Positions 1 through 11,890 of a stretch of DNA of 64,000 bases are shown piece by piece (position 1 is the first letter of the stretch; each line of letters begins with the position of its first letter). The DNA lies in the NCBI GenBank assembly GCA_037157565.1, contig JAZHRO010000062.1, positions 2,604,001 through 2,668,000 on the forward strand, given 5' to 3'. Source of the stretch: Thalassia testudinum (taxonomy: Eukaryota > Streptophyta > Magnoliopsida > Alismatales > Hydrocharitaceae). Under the pieces are notes generated by a model. It did not search any database and had not been told where the DNA came from. It worked only from the letters and a program-made list of their open reading frames with translations. The translations under genes were made by a program, and so were the position numbers.

Positions 1-600
1 ACAACTATGCTAAAGAATAGAGAGAGACAAAAGTACATGAAGGATGACGTCGCTTGTGGGATGCTTGTGCAAAGTGCAGCAACACTTTAGATCCAGAGCG
101 TTGGGAAGAAGACCAGAGAGAAGTTGTAGAGAGAGAGGATGGAGATGTGTCTAGTGGGAGTTACCTCTCAACTGGGGGCCCTGGGCTCTTTTTATAGCTT
201 TAATGAGGGGCAAAGTAGGTATTTAGGCCCCCCAACTCGTGCAACAACCTTGGAGCCATCAGATATGTTGATCGAGAGATCAGTGGACCAAATCATGCCT
301 CAAAATAACCTTCCACATGTCTTAAACACACATATTTCACCAGATGGTGACACATGGCACCCTCATGCTCACCCGATCCTCTGCCTCGTGCTCCTCGTGC
401 ACGCACGTGCTTCAATTTCAACCATCCAATCGAGAGATCGGACGACTTATGTCACACCTCCTTAAGAAAGCACGTGCATCGAGGCGTTAGTTCGGGCATC
501 AGATTAGGTGCCATCCACACCGTCGCATCGGTCACACCACATTGCGCCACGTGGTCCATCGTGCGTAGCTTGATCTTCATCGCACGGCCTGCTTTTGTGT
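1..600 (-). promoter_or_regulatory. LTR-like or promoter-like tract with a minus-strand TATA box
   Basis: No coding sequence is recognisable. Read on the minus strand, a TATAAAAAGAG box lies at about 187-197, followed by a pyrimidine/CT-rich stretch with repeated CTCTCT, as in the U3-R-U5 of a plant LTR or a 5' leader. Further upstream on that strand (about 550-900) are several CACGTGG G-box-like motifs. No partner LTR is visible, so a fragment running off the window edge is the simplest reading. A host promoter for a gene lying left of the window is the alternative. Confidence 0.3.
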
Positions 601-639
601 GAGCACACTACCTTCTCAATTTAGCGCTGAGCGCGAGTC

Positions 640-745
640 GAACATGCGCCTCGCTCTTGCATGCGAGTGCTCTAACCAACACGCTGCGGGCGAGTTTAAG
701 CCGCATTTTGAATTTGTGTACAGCCACTCTCAGCCGTTGAATGGA
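640..745 (-). repeat. tRNA-like sequence, possible SINE head or tRNA pseudogene
   Basis: Read on the minus strand, a Pol III A-box-like block (TTGGTTAGAGCAC) is followed by a stem-like CTCGC...GCGAG and then a B-box-like TGTTCGACTC, in tRNA order and at about tRNA spacing. The anticodon arm does not fold into a clean 7-nt loop and I do not see a full acceptor stem, so it is unlikely to be a working tRNA. A tRNA-derived SINE head or a degenerate tRNA is the best reading. No tail or target duplication was found. Confidence 0.35.
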
Positions 746-1385
746 AATCCAACGGTTGAGATGTTCTCTCAATTGATGAAGGCATAATGGGGAGCAACGT
801 GGCCTATTCATGGTCGATGGATGACAATCCAACAGCCCACGTTTTCCCTTCAGTGATTAGGGGCGCAGCAGTGGATCATTGGGATAGTGCCACGTGGCAC
901 CATCTTGACCGTTCATCTTCCTACTTTTGTAGTTGATGCTACAGGGCTCTGATTGAGTCAATTTTTACTCCGTTGGACTGCGATCATTGATCTGAATCTA
1001 TCTGTGCAATCGGATTTGTCATCTGAGGTTTGGATCTCTGCTATCTTGCTCCTTGGCCTCTGATCTTCTTACGGGCTGAATGTGGTGCTGCGAAAGTCTG
1101 ATTAAGACGATTCCAGAAACGTTGGACTCCCATCACCATCCTAATCAGATCCGTATGGTCTGATCTATCATCTGTTGCTCTCAATCTTCTGCAATTAATA
1201 TAGCCTCTATCTTAGAGCGTAAAATAGCATTATTATCTATAAAGTTAGCAAATCAACTATGATGCTAATTATGATGTTGATGCATGCATTGTCCCTAAGT
1301 TAAGCTAAAATCTAACTTAATTCAGGTAGATTAGGTCCTATGATTGGTGTGCTATCACCCTTTAGTTGGGATTGAAGTTGTTTAT
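746..1385. other. intergenic sequence without a recognisable gene
   Basis: Mixed-composition sequence with short broken frames only. A G-box-like GCCACGTGGCAC near 890-900 and clusters of TGATCT/TCTGATC words are visible, which would suit an LTR U3, but I see no paired repeat. Nothing is claimed as a gene. Confidence 0.4.
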
Positions 1386-2270
1386 CCCACTCACCACCTA
1401 TTAGTTCGAGGCGGCAGCAGAGCAATGGTGGACATCCATCATGAGATCAGAACTACAACTAATGACGAAGGATAGGTTTTTGCAGCTGTTTGAGGAGTAA
1501 TATTATCCTTGTACTTGGAGGGAGCAGAAGAAAGTGGAGTTTCTGAACCTTCAATGGAGTGCTTTGACGGTGACAGAGTACAGAGCGAAATTTATGGAGC
1601 TATCCCAATTTGCGAGAGGGATCGCAGTAGACAAAGCAAAGCTAAAATGGCAATTTGATTTGTGATTGAGCCTTCTCATCAAGCTCTAGTTGGCCACCAT
1701 TCAAACAGGGACACTGGCAGACTTGGAAAAAAAGGCCATGTTGGTTGAGAGGCAAATTGGTCAATTTTCACAATACGTACAGGCAACCCAAAGCTACAAG
1801 TAGTTTTGGGGCAAGGACTACAACTAGGGCTGGAAAGGGAAGTGATACAACCCGATGAAGACTAGCCAGTCGACCCTACAACTCTTGCTAGCCCACATGC
1901 AGAGCACAATGGTGAACACAACAGAGGTTGGCAGTGTACCTATAGCATCTCAGTAGTTGATGCCTCAGAAATTCAAGGGGAAGCCAAGAGGAAAGTTTGC
2001 AAATTGTCGCAACTACGGGAAGAAGCACCCTAGTCAGTGCAAACTACCGCAAGTATGCTATCAGTGCAACCAATCGGAGCATCACAAGCTCAACTGTCTA
2101 TAGCTAGCCCCTGGATCTTTGTACCTGGCTCCATGGGAACTGAATTAGGTCATAGGGAAGGTCTACGCATTGACGCTTCAAGATGCTCAGGCTTCATCTT
2201 TGGTAGTTTGAGGTATGGTTATTGTTTGCGGCGTTACTACACATGTTTTATTTGATAGGGTGCAACACAC
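1386..2270 (+). pseudogene. Ty3/gypsy gag-protease fragment, copy 1
   Basis: The degraded frame carries a Retrotrans_gag domain: a WREQKKVEFLNLQ stretch, then EYRAKFMELSQFARG around 1500-1670. A zinc knuckle CYQCNQSEHHKLNC follows near 2055-2098, with all four metal ligands present but the usual Gly replaced by Glu. Protease-like sequence follows (ALTLQDAQAS, then VLFDRV near 2250), with the D-S/T-G active site lost. Stops and frameshifts interrupt it throughout. It is about 85% alike by eye to the copy at 13.44-14.3 kb, so both come from one family. The left edge near 1386 is abrupt. Gag would form the particle and bind the element RNA; this copy cannot. Confidence 0.75.
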
Positions 2271-3090
2271 TTTTTTGCGTCAAGGGTTTTTGCATTTTTT
2301 GTTTTTTAAGCAGGTGGCTTCCCTCGTCTTAAGATGTACCCAAAGTCAGTGGTCAAAAGAAAGTAGGTCTAATGGCTAGGCTCTGGTACCCTACAACTGG
2401 GGAGGCTCTCCTAGTGTAACGTCCAACCATACCACCCTAGTTGTCTTATTGTCAACCAAATGTCAAAAAATGGTCACCTATGAGATGAGTTAGTGCATAA
2501 GTGCGAAGATGCTTTAGACTTCCAAGACTTTCAAACCAGAGGGCGAGAAGATAAGTTGCATACTTATCACCCTTGATTATTTAACCTTTTTAAGAATCAT
2601 TTTAACTAGCAAGGACTCGAGAAAATAGGTCCACATCTTAGTGAACACCTAAGTTAATTAAGTTCGCAGACTTGAAGAATCTAAGTGAAAGACCCTAATT
2701 GTACTTCTTCCTAGGGTTGGTGATTTCTAAATACCTAAATAACCCTTTCCTAACTCAATTTTATTTTTCTCCTTCTGTTTTTGAATATTTTTTAGAAAAA
2801 TGTTTTGTACAATGCAGAGCAACATTTTTTCATTTTTTAAAATCATTTTTAATTTTTTTAATTAATTATTAATTTTTTTGAAAAAAGCAAAAATTTCTAA
2901 ATACTACTCTAATATAATTAGAAAATGTATTACCCACCCCCATGACTAATTTCTTGTATGTTCTCAAGCATGAAATAAACATAGAAGAAAAGGTAGATAT
3001 CACCTGGAATTGTATTTGATTTGGCTTCAAAGCACACCCAATACCTAGATAAGAAAATATGAAACAACTATTTATAGAAAAGTGTTGAGT
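2271..3090. other. AT-rich non-coding stretch between two gypsy fragments
   Basis: A-rich and T-rich sequence with long T runs around 2760-2890 and no sustained frame. It may hold the 3' LTR or 3' untranslated part of the minus-strand gypsy element to its right, but I could not find a matching LTR elsewhere. Confidence 0.35.
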
Positions 3091-4500
3091 TTTACGCTTC
3101 CATCATGGCAAAACTACAAAAAGAATTAACCCTCAATGAAATATATTGTTTTAGTAGTGTTGAGGGCTCCTGGGCAAAATGTGGCTTGAGTTTCTGGCCA
3201 ATGACAATAAATGTGTGCCTAATTTTCAGATCCTTGATCTCAATGGCCCCATTATCAAAGGGTCTAACCACTTGGTCAGGGCTGGTCCACTTAGATTTCA
3301 ACTTTCCCGCAAATAGTTTGAGCCTAGCATCAAATAGCCACACAAGGTAGTTAGGCTCAAAGTGCTTCCTCTGAATGTGTTTATCGTCGAAGGCATTGAT
3401 TCGATCCTTGTAAACCTTAGCATTATCATAGGCCTCCATACGAGTCTCTTCTAATTCTACCAATTGGAGTTTCCTCTTTTGACCACCTAACTCAGGGTTC
3501 AAGTTGCACTACTTTACCGCCCAATTGGCATGGTGCTCTAGCTCAACAGGAAAGTGGCAGGCTTTCCCATAAATAAGTTGGTAAGGTGACATGTCGATGG
3601 GGACCTTATAGGCTATTTGATAAGCTTAAAGAGCATCATTCAAGAGGTCGGACCAGTCCTTCCTATCAGGTCCCACAATTTTCTGAAGAATTTGCTTTAT
3701 TTGCCGATTGGAGACCTCAGTTTGCCCATTTGTCTGCAAGTGATATAGGGTGGCAATGCGGTGATTTACCCTGTATTTCGGTAAAAGCACACAAAAGTGG
3801 GTGTAGGTGAAGTGACTTCCACCGTCACTAATCAAGGCTTTAGTCACTCCAAATCGTGAAAAGATGTTTTCCTTAACAAACTCTATAACAGCCTTGTGGT
3901 CACTACATCAGGTTAGCATGGCTTCGATCCATTTTAAGACATATTCAACAACGACCAGAATATATTCGAAGCTATAGAACGGTGGGAAGGGGCCCATGCA
4001 AGCAATGTCCCAAACGTCAAAGATCTCAACCACCAAAATGGGTTGGAGGGGCATCATATCCCTCTGGGTCATAGATTCTAATGCCTGGCAACACATGCGA
4101 GATAAGGTGAAGAAGTGTGCATCCTTAAAGAGGGAGGACCAATAAAGTCTACATTGAAGAATCCTCGTAATGGTTTTTCTCCCAAAAAAATGCCCTTTGT
4201 AGGCCTAGCCATGATAGAAGGACAACACACTAGCAAATTTAGAGTTTGGAACATACCTGTGGATAATTTGATCAGCTCCCAGGTGGAATAAGAAAGGATT
4301 GTCCTAGAAATAGTGTTTGGCCTCGACCAAGAAGTGGTCTCTTTGATTCTTTGGTCACCCAAGTTGGATTTGTCCCAAAGCCAAATAATTGGCAATGTTA
4401 GCTTACAAGGGAACATCCTTGGCAGACATGACCATAAAAGCTCATCAGGGAAGTAGTCTAAAATTGCTGGGGTGGGTCCTATTATCATTCCCATGATAAA
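3091..4500 (-). pseudogene. Athila/Tat-like Ty3/gypsy integrase fragment
   Basis: Reading from 4500 down, the degraded frames give the end of RNase H, the zinc-binding region and the integrase core. The core shows WDIACMGPFPPF where the family has a catalytic Asp in IDFMGPFP (lost here), then ISDGGSHF with the second Asp, then [11 protein letters not shown] with the Glu. The C-terminal part follows (AYDNAKVYKDRINAFDDKHI, then KLKSKW and GAIEIKD). This order and wording fit the Athila/Tat group of gypsy elements. Frameshifts occur near 4090 and 3850 and a stop near 3500. Integrase would insert the cDNA into the host genome; with a catalytic Asp gone and the frame broken, this copy is dead. Confidence 0.8.
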
Positions 4501-4770
4501 AGGTCTGGTTTAAGCTAATCACATTTGATTTTAGTTCAAATGCATCCCCTCCCTTAGGGACCCTTACATAAGGCTCAATCTAGAGCATGGATGGGTCGGA
4601 AAAGTTCTAAAGAGCCCTAGGTTTCTTTGGTCAGGGTGGATTCTGCATCTCACGAAGGGTGTTCATGATATGCTCAATCTGCCACTGGTGATGCTACCCG
4701 GTAGCAACAACTTGTGTCTGTAACAAGGCGACAAGGTCGAGGTTCTGGTCCTCTCCATTAGGTAGATTCT
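4501..4770 (-). pseudogene. gag N-terminal remnant of the same Athila/Tat-like element
   Basis: On the minus strand the sequence reads DAFELKSNVISL, resembling the FELKPGxI stretch near the start of Athila/Tat gag, followed by a region rich in HIMNTL-type helices. It lies directly next to the RNase H/integrase block at 4500, so the bulk of gag, protease and reverse transcriptase is missing: a large internal deletion. The assignment rests on a short match and is an inference. Confidence 0.4.
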
Positions 4771-6555
4771 AAGCCATGTGGGATGATAAGGAGTCACCTA
4801 ATTTAGTTCTCTTTCTTGGGTTAGCAACCAATTCAATCAATTTAGAGTGCAGTGATGTACCACACACACACCGCTACAGAAGAATGGGAGGGAAGAAAGG
4901 AGAAACAGAAGAGAGGACTCGTGTGCAACCCAAAAAATCAATCAGGAAAGCTAGCCCTACACGATACCTTTAAGACCTAAGCCTTGGAAAGAATGACTAA
5001 ACTTGTTAGAAATTAAATCTTTCTTTCCAAAACTAATCCGGCCAGGTTGATTATGGGGGTGTTGAGGAGAAGGTGCTTCCCTGCAATTGTAGGGTTCCTT
5101 TGGACTCCCTAACAGCAGTTGTTTGACTCTGCCGCACAACCTGGACAACGGATTTTGTTGTGGGAATTAAGATGTAATTACTTCACAAGACCAAGCACGC
5201 CTTCAAGACTAGAAATTCCAACCTTAGGGCCAACGTCTACTCTTTCTTAAATTAGGCTTGAGTTGTCAATGCATGAGGAACGTGACGGACCCTTAAGAGG
5301 GGGTTGTTACCCTTAATGATCGATTAATGATGTGTGTGAAAATGATAAAACAACTCAAACAAAGCCTTGAAAATTTTTGTCAAAGCTTTGAGGATTGTAA
5401 TATTGTTTAACCCCTTTTTAGAGATTTCACTATTTAATCTTTTTCAAACAAGGTTCAAGTGGAAAACAAGAGGAGTTTGAAATCAACCCAATTCAATATA
5501 TTCTCCTTTAATGCATACCCTTGATGCAATGTAATCTAAGGGGTTCCCTAAGGGGTTGTTTCTGGGGTGAATGAAGTGAATCAATTTTAGCTTAATGTGA
5601 GAGAGACAGCCAATCCAAACAACTATTTCTTCTCAAACCCCTCTCACCAGGAATGAAATAACCAAGGTCACAATTAAGCAAAAATAAGGGTGACTAAGAT
5701 CAAATAGAACCTATGTGTGCACCCTATAACTTACTGCTCCTGCAAAACACCCAAAACAGTAAGTTTTTAGAGTCCTAGATCGTGTGAATCAAATTAGAGC
5801 TTCACCCAGTAATGGGGACTAATCACCCATCTAGGAACGAGCAAGTGACAATTTTTGTTAAGATTTTAGAGGGTGATTTGAATATTTGAAATGATTTTTC
5901 AATCAAAACAATGTAATCAACCAAACAAGACCCACTACTTAAAATCAATATAGAAAGTAATGGATTTCTTGCTCAAAAATTCTAGAAAAATTCCTAGAGC
6001 AAGTAGACTTGATAAGAAAACACCTAAACAAATTTTACATACTTTGGATAAGTGTACAGGTGCCATAAAATTTGCAAAGCCAAGAAATGTTGGTTTTGTT
6101 TCAGTGCAGGCCCCTGCCCACTCTGAGAATTTTTAAAAATTTTACTGAAAACATTTTCCAATGAAATTTGAGCCAAATGATAGCTAGCTTGAAGGGATAC
6201 CTCCAGTCTAAATTTCAAATTTTAGGAGGTCGGGATTGCTCTCAACGAATTTTTGAATGTTAAAGTGCTGCTGCAATCCGACCTCAAGAAAAACAGAGAT
6301 GTAGTGTTAAGAATGATTACACACCATGTCGATTTTACCCCAATTTTTTTATTTAATATTTTTAATTTTTTTATATATTTCAAATATTAATATTTTTTTA
6401 TAAAAATGAAAGGGAAGAAGATAGACTTTCCTTTGGTCTTCACCCAAGCTCATTGTGTGCATAACGCCTCGACCCAATTAGCTAGCAACACAAAACAAAC
6501 CTAATGAGACCAAGGCAAAATCAAGCATTTTTTTTTTGCAAAAAGAGGCTCGTTG
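4771..6555 (-). other. probable 5' leader of the deleted Athila/Tat-like element
   Basis: About 1.8 kb of AT-rich sequence with no gene. It lies between the gag remnant and the putative primer-binding site near 6556-6576, where a long untranslated leader is expected for this group. AT-rich homopolymer blocks occur around 6335-6410. Confidence 0.35.
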
Positions 6556-6760
6556 CCTCCCTGGAAATGGTGCCAAAATGATGTTGCGATTTTGATAGTG
6601 TAAGAATATGATGTTTTAAAAGCGTTGTCATTGTAGCTTGTTGCGCCTTAACCACAAATCATTAAAAATATAATGAGATCACAAATCAATTTTTTAAGTT
6701 GGATTTAGGTGATTCCCGGTCAATCCTCAGGGAGGCGGTAGGTTTGGCTCTTTTGCTTGA
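6556..6760 (-). repeat. putative primer-binding site and U5 end of the Athila/Tat-like 5' LTR
   Basis: On the minus strand TGGCACCATTTCCAGGGAGG (6557-6576) resembles the TGGCGCC(A/G)TTGCCGGGGA primer-binding site of Athila/Tat elements. Just upstream in the element, 6734-6708 reads CTCCCTGAGGATTGACCGGG, a word typical of the U5 of that group. The LTR would therefore begin near 6580 and extend to higher coordinates, but I could not define its far end. Confidence 0.45.
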
Positions 6761-9239
6761 AATCCTGCTTAACTCCTTATTATATTTTTTTTGTTTTTGC
6801 ATTTGTAATTTTTTTGGTATTTTGATTACTTACACAAAAGTGAGAAAGATACAAAACTACACTAAACACTATTTTCCTTTTGGACTTTTGTTTAAGTAAG
6901 AGGAAGAGATGAAGATAAAGAAAGTATGCTGACACTATTTTTGGAGTTTTCTTGTTTTGCTCTTTTTTTTGTCTTTTGATTAAGGATGGAAAATGACACG
7001 AAGAACCCAAACACTAAGAACTTGAAATTGAAACTTTCAGTGGCATGTATATTTACAACACTATGCTACTTGCAACATAAGCAAACTTGGAAAAAAGAAA
7101 GGAACTATCTATTACAACTCCAATGTTGGCCAAGCCAACTTATACAACTCAACACTAACAAGAGATATATATAAGTGTTTACGCACCAATAGCATTGATG
7201 GGAATGATGGTAAGGACTGAGGTGACATGGTGAGTTTGTTGGTGAATGTTTAGGCGAAGTTGTGTAATCATGAATGGAGTGGAAGTGAATGTGGTGGTAA
7301 TGGTGATGATGGGTGTGAAGTGTGTATTTTGGTGGCAAGGGAGTGTAGTAGCCGGCTAGGAGGTGGTGATGAAGATGGTTGGCCAAGTAGTGATAAAGTT
7401 GGTGGTGTGTGATGGTAACACCATCATGAGCCCTAATTAGCCATAATTAGTCAAGTGCAAATGGTAAAAGCTCCTACTTCATCACCTGAGGGTCACAACT
7501 CCGCAATGTTCTAATTTGAGGACAAAACATGGAAACAGGGTTAATTCTGCTGTTCTAACTGCACATCACAAATGCAGAATAACCACAGGCTCGCTCAGGA
7601 GTTAATTAAAGGTCAATTGAGCATAAAATTCTAAAAAGTGAGTCCACACTGACTGAATCAGGGTTTCACGCATTTCGAGGGTGAAAATAGGAGTAAAAAC
7701 CCTAATTATCAACCCTACTTAAATTAAAAAGGTTTTGGTCAAGATAAAATGAATCTAAACCTCCTAAAATTTATAGAAAAATATTCTAAGTGGTTTGATA
7801 CCTTTTGTTTGATCATCTGAACCCATTTTGACTTAGAATAGAGTTTCAGACGAGAATCTTCCCTGATTTGGGCTTCTCTGCAATTTACTCAGTTAAACAT
7901 AGTCAAAACTCAAATCCAAGTTCACCATCAGATTCCTTGGGTCTAAATTAGTTTAACATCAAAATTTGAGCCCAATCAAAATCCATCTTGACCTAGTTTG
8001 CATTTTAGCCCTTAGAAACTCTATTTCTCATATTTAGATCCTTGGTATCAAATTTATTGCATTCAGGTCCCTAACTTTGTCATCTTTTTCACATCTAGGT
8101 CCCTACCACCATTAGTGTGTGAACACACCTACAACTAAGATTCAAGAGAAAATCTCTCTCAAATCAGATCCAAATCCCCTCCAAAATTGGAGGGATTGTT
8201 GATCAAGCGATAGGGAATCCATTGAACCACCTCAAGGATCCTAAATCAAATCCTAGAGCTCAGGCAAGCTCAAGGGTTTTGAGAAACATTTTCCTTTGAA
8301 ACTGAGGTCCAATCAATCTTGTTTCCTTAATTAGAGCTCGGATTTGAGTTCTATTTAAACCCCTCAAGGTCTCAACTTTCTCCTCAGCCAAGAAAAGGCC
8401 AAGAAACCCCTCTCTCCTTCTCTGGCCATCGCAACTTTGGCTCCGACAACCTTCTCCGACCACCTCATCCAACTAACCAATGGTCATATTGACCAGCGTA
8501 TCTTCTTCCTCTCTTCTTCGCGACCGAGACCAGCCAAAGTTCGGTCAATCTCAACCCCTCTTCCCTCACCGTCAACTTCGTCTTCTTTACGTCCGGCCAA
8601 CCAATGTTGGGCACCCCCTCCTCCATCTCACCTTCTAAGCTCCCCTAAACCCTCTCTCTTTCCTTAGATCACTTCTACCCACTTAGATCTTAGGATCAAC
8701 CACCATACTGCCCTTACCCCCTTCGTTTTCCCCACGTCTAGCATAAGCTCGCGCTAGCGCCACAGACCATCAAATATCTCACCACCAGGCGCATTAGCTC
8801 TACCTCATCCCATAGGCCAAAATATCTCGCCACCAAGCTCGCACTGGCGCTGACGGCCTTGGCTTCTGATTTGACTGGCCGAACACCCACACCTCCATCA
8901 CCTTCTCCAACTCCGACCTACCACCCTACACCACCAACCACCACACCACTGCCACCATTGCACTCGCCAAAGTTCGGCGAAGCTTCTAAGCTAGTTTGAC
9001 GGGGCTGCAAGGTCGTATTTTGTTTCTCAGGTACACGTCGGACGTCCGCTGCCGCCTCCGTCTTCATCAACTCCATCCGCCGTGCTCCACCATCCTTCGA
9101 CCTCGATTCCTCTCCTAGCTGCTGTGGAATACATCCAGGAAGTCATCTAGTCTTCGAATTCATGAATGAACAAACACTCGAGCTACAATCAACGAAGGAA
9201 GTTCACGGCTATGCGTGAAGGAAGTAGCAGACGTTTAGT
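6761..9239. other. repeat-derived intergenic sequence, no gene recognised
   Basis: The left part (to about 7400) may be the rest of the minus-strand gypsy LTR. A GTGGTGATG-type low-complexity stretch at about 7200-7420 has a relative at 9968-10130, including a shared TAGTGATAAAGTTG word. Between 8380 and 9130 the plus strand is pyrimidine-rich and C-rich (CTCTCC, CCACCACC), like an LTR leader. No frame has recognisable domains. Confidence 0.35.
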
Positions 9240-9967
9240 CCCACATCGTGTGGGGATACTTCGGAACAGCGCATAAAATGAATTCCTGCCATATGATTTT
9301 TGCCTCAGCACGCACGAGGGTGAGGTCCCCACTCACCGCACGCACAACGTATGCTCTCGCCCGTGATCTCACGCATACAAGTCTGAGCTCTGACCCTTTT
9401 ACCCGGTTACTGTTCACCGGATTAGCCATAACCAGGTCTGGAAAAGAGAGAGAGAGGAATCCAAGGAGGGAGGTTTTGCTCCTCGAGATTCGTGCCCCCC
9501 TCTCTCAACACTTGGGCATTTCAGCGAGCTGTGCCTTGTGCTGTTGTTGCTTGGCAACTTTAAGTTGTTTGTGCCTTGTGCTTAACCTTGGTTCTGGGCA
9601 TTATGGAGATATTTGCATACTTGGCTCTAACGTAGATATTTCTGATTAGTGGTTGAGGAGTACCATTGAAAATTTTGATAGGGATTTGTGCTTAAATCTA
9701 GGAGTTAAATTGGTGTTTCAACCACCATTTTTAGCTCTCTTTTTTAACATTTGAGATACATTATTACTTCATTGAATATCATTTTGATTGTTTCATCTTC
9801 ATTATTATTATTGAATATTGTGATTAGTGGATTGATTTACCATATTTGCTCCCTGCGAACGACCTTGAAACTCATGTTTGTTTTTCGAGCATTATAAATT
9901 TAAATGTCGCATTAATTTTCCTCACTATACTGCAACGCTATATTTTTACGGTGATTTTCGACGCAAC
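9240..9967 (+). repeat. LTR-like sequence, plus strand, Athila/Tat-type U5
   Basis: The tract opens with a TAGTCCCACATCG/GTGTGGGGA inverted word common in plant LTR U3 regions. It ends with GCTCCCTGCGAACGACCTTG at about 9848-9867 and an AT-rich stretch to GACGCAACAG near 9967. The CTCCCTG...GACC signature matches the U5 seen on the other strand at 6708-6734. No convincing primer-binding site follows, so this is probably a fragment or solo LTR. Confidence 0.35.
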
Positions 9968-10149
9968 AGTATGGTGGAGTTGATGAAGAGGGTGATTGTG
10001 GGCTTGGTGTGGAGGTGAATGGAATACTGATGGTGAATATGTGTGCACAGCTAGATGGAGATGGAGGTAGTGATAAAGTTGTGTGGTGGTGATGGCGTGG
10101 AGATGAAGGTGCATAGGTAGGTGAAGTGGTGAAGAATGTCAGTGCAAGA

Positions 10150-11890
10150 GTACTATGATCATTAATTTTGATGATAACAAAACACTTGTTATTTGATATT
10201 TGCATTTGCGTTTGAGTTTTCAGGAATAATGCAAATGGATGCAAGTGTGAAGGAGTTTAAGTTTGCAACCACGGTGGATTGAAGGAGCTTGATGGAGGAG
10301 AAGAGAAGATGGAGTCTCGCATGGAGCGGAAGCTTGAAGATGAAGAATAGGATAAAAAGTATATTTTGTTCTTGTATTATGTACTTGTTGTTATGTTCTT
10401 TACTCTTTTATTTCCTTAGATTCATGTAAAGAGACCAAAGTAGCATACCTTATTCCTAAGAACACTATTCATTCATTAGAATACTTAGACAATCTTAGAA
10501 ATCACTTAGAAAATCAAAACAGGCATCAATCAACCCAACCAGATATCTGATTATGGACTTTAAGACATCTAATAATTTGTACAGACAACCAAACACTTAG
10601 GCTAGATTTAGTATTCTCTGATCATTACCTTTAGATGTCCAGCCTATAGTCCAAATGTCTTAGAAAACGTCTGATAACCTTGTCAAATGTCCAATAAGAT
10701 GACAATTAGCCTGTCAAAACATTATCTTCGAGGATTACTTGATTATTGCATTAATACCATTTCTAGACATTCGTAGATATGTCCAAACGTCTAATAAATA
10801 GACGTTCGATCAAAATCCAAGGATGTCGGACCCATATCCAACCGTTGGTCCTTGAAATCAATTCCCTTAGTTTCCAGATGTCCAGACTTTATGACAAACA
10901 TCCAGTCTGTCGTCTGACCCTTAAGATCCAGAACTCTATTTGGATATGGTCAAAATAGGAACAAACCCACCTATTATTAGACGTCCAATTTTAGTGCCAG
11001 ACATCTTATAATGACACATCAGACATCTGCCTAGATCCCTGTTTCGATCTAATAAAATCACATACTCTGACCCTTTAAAGCAAACGTCTAAAATTGACAT
11101 CAGATAACTAACCCGAATATTAGACGTCTGATAACTTTGTCAGAGCCATAATAACCCTAATTGCATTGGGATTTTGGCCCAATCTCTTGAGCCTTGTTCC
11201 CAACGGCCACAAGAGCCTTCCTAAGCCTTCCAAATACTTCTTAGGAACTCTATAAATAGGAGAGAACCCTTCCTAAGACAAATACACCTAGAGAAACTAC
11301 TTCCACTTACATTTGTATCCAAAGAAAGAAAAGAACAACTAGAAGAAGATCCATTGCTCCCTAAGCCTTCCAACATACATTGGAGAGCATTGTCTTAGCT
11401 GCACACCCGCTCTCCCGTCTTCGCATATTTGAGAGCATCTACATGCCTTGCGTGGTCACGCACACTGACTTCCATCTAAGGGAAGTACCTTTTGCCTATA
11501 GAAGCTAAATTTAATATATAGCTATTTGGGCTCTATAGGATTGTTGTAATTTAGTTTTTATTGTGTGGTTGGGCATTCATGTTGTGAATTCCCGTCTCCA
11601 TCATAAGACAAAATGCTCCTTGTGAAGAGGAAGGGTTTGAGGTTACTCTACCCTTAGTTGTGAAGTAGTGTGGCTATAAGAGGTTGTGTCACCCTCGTTT
11701 AAGTGACACGGTTAGTAGATTTGATCTACTAGGTAGATCGGAAAATCTTAAATCGAAAGGTTTAGATGGTGGTTTTTACCCGAGTTTGGGTTTCCACCTA
11801 AAAATCCTTTGTATCTTTGTGAGATTGCTTTTTGTGTGATTTACATTTCCGCATTATATTTTCATATCACACAAATCTCACCCCCCTCCA
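10150..11890 (+). repeat. probable copia LTR or solo LTR (SIRE-like) with clustered GACGTCT motifs
   Basis: It starts around TGATCATTAATTTTGATGAT, a word typical of long LTRs of SIRE/Maximus-type copia elements. It ends in GGTTTTTACCCGAGTTTGGG, TTCCACC and a CCGCATTATATTTTCA region (11770-11870), also typical of their U5. A GCTATAAGAGGTTGTGTCA stretch near 11675 fits too. Between about 10,560 and 11,140 some fifteen variants of GACGTCTGATAA/GACATCTAATAA occur. No paired LTR, primer-binding site or clean target duplication is visible, so a solo LTR is likely. Confidence 0.5.

Noticed and set aside
640..745. Functional tRNA gene on the minus strand
   Set aside because: A- and B-box-like words are present, but the anticodon loop and acceptor stem do not form properly.
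6780..7010. Lys-rich frames on either strand as small proteins
   Set aside because: They are simple translations of AT-rich low-complexity DNA without domain or codon support.
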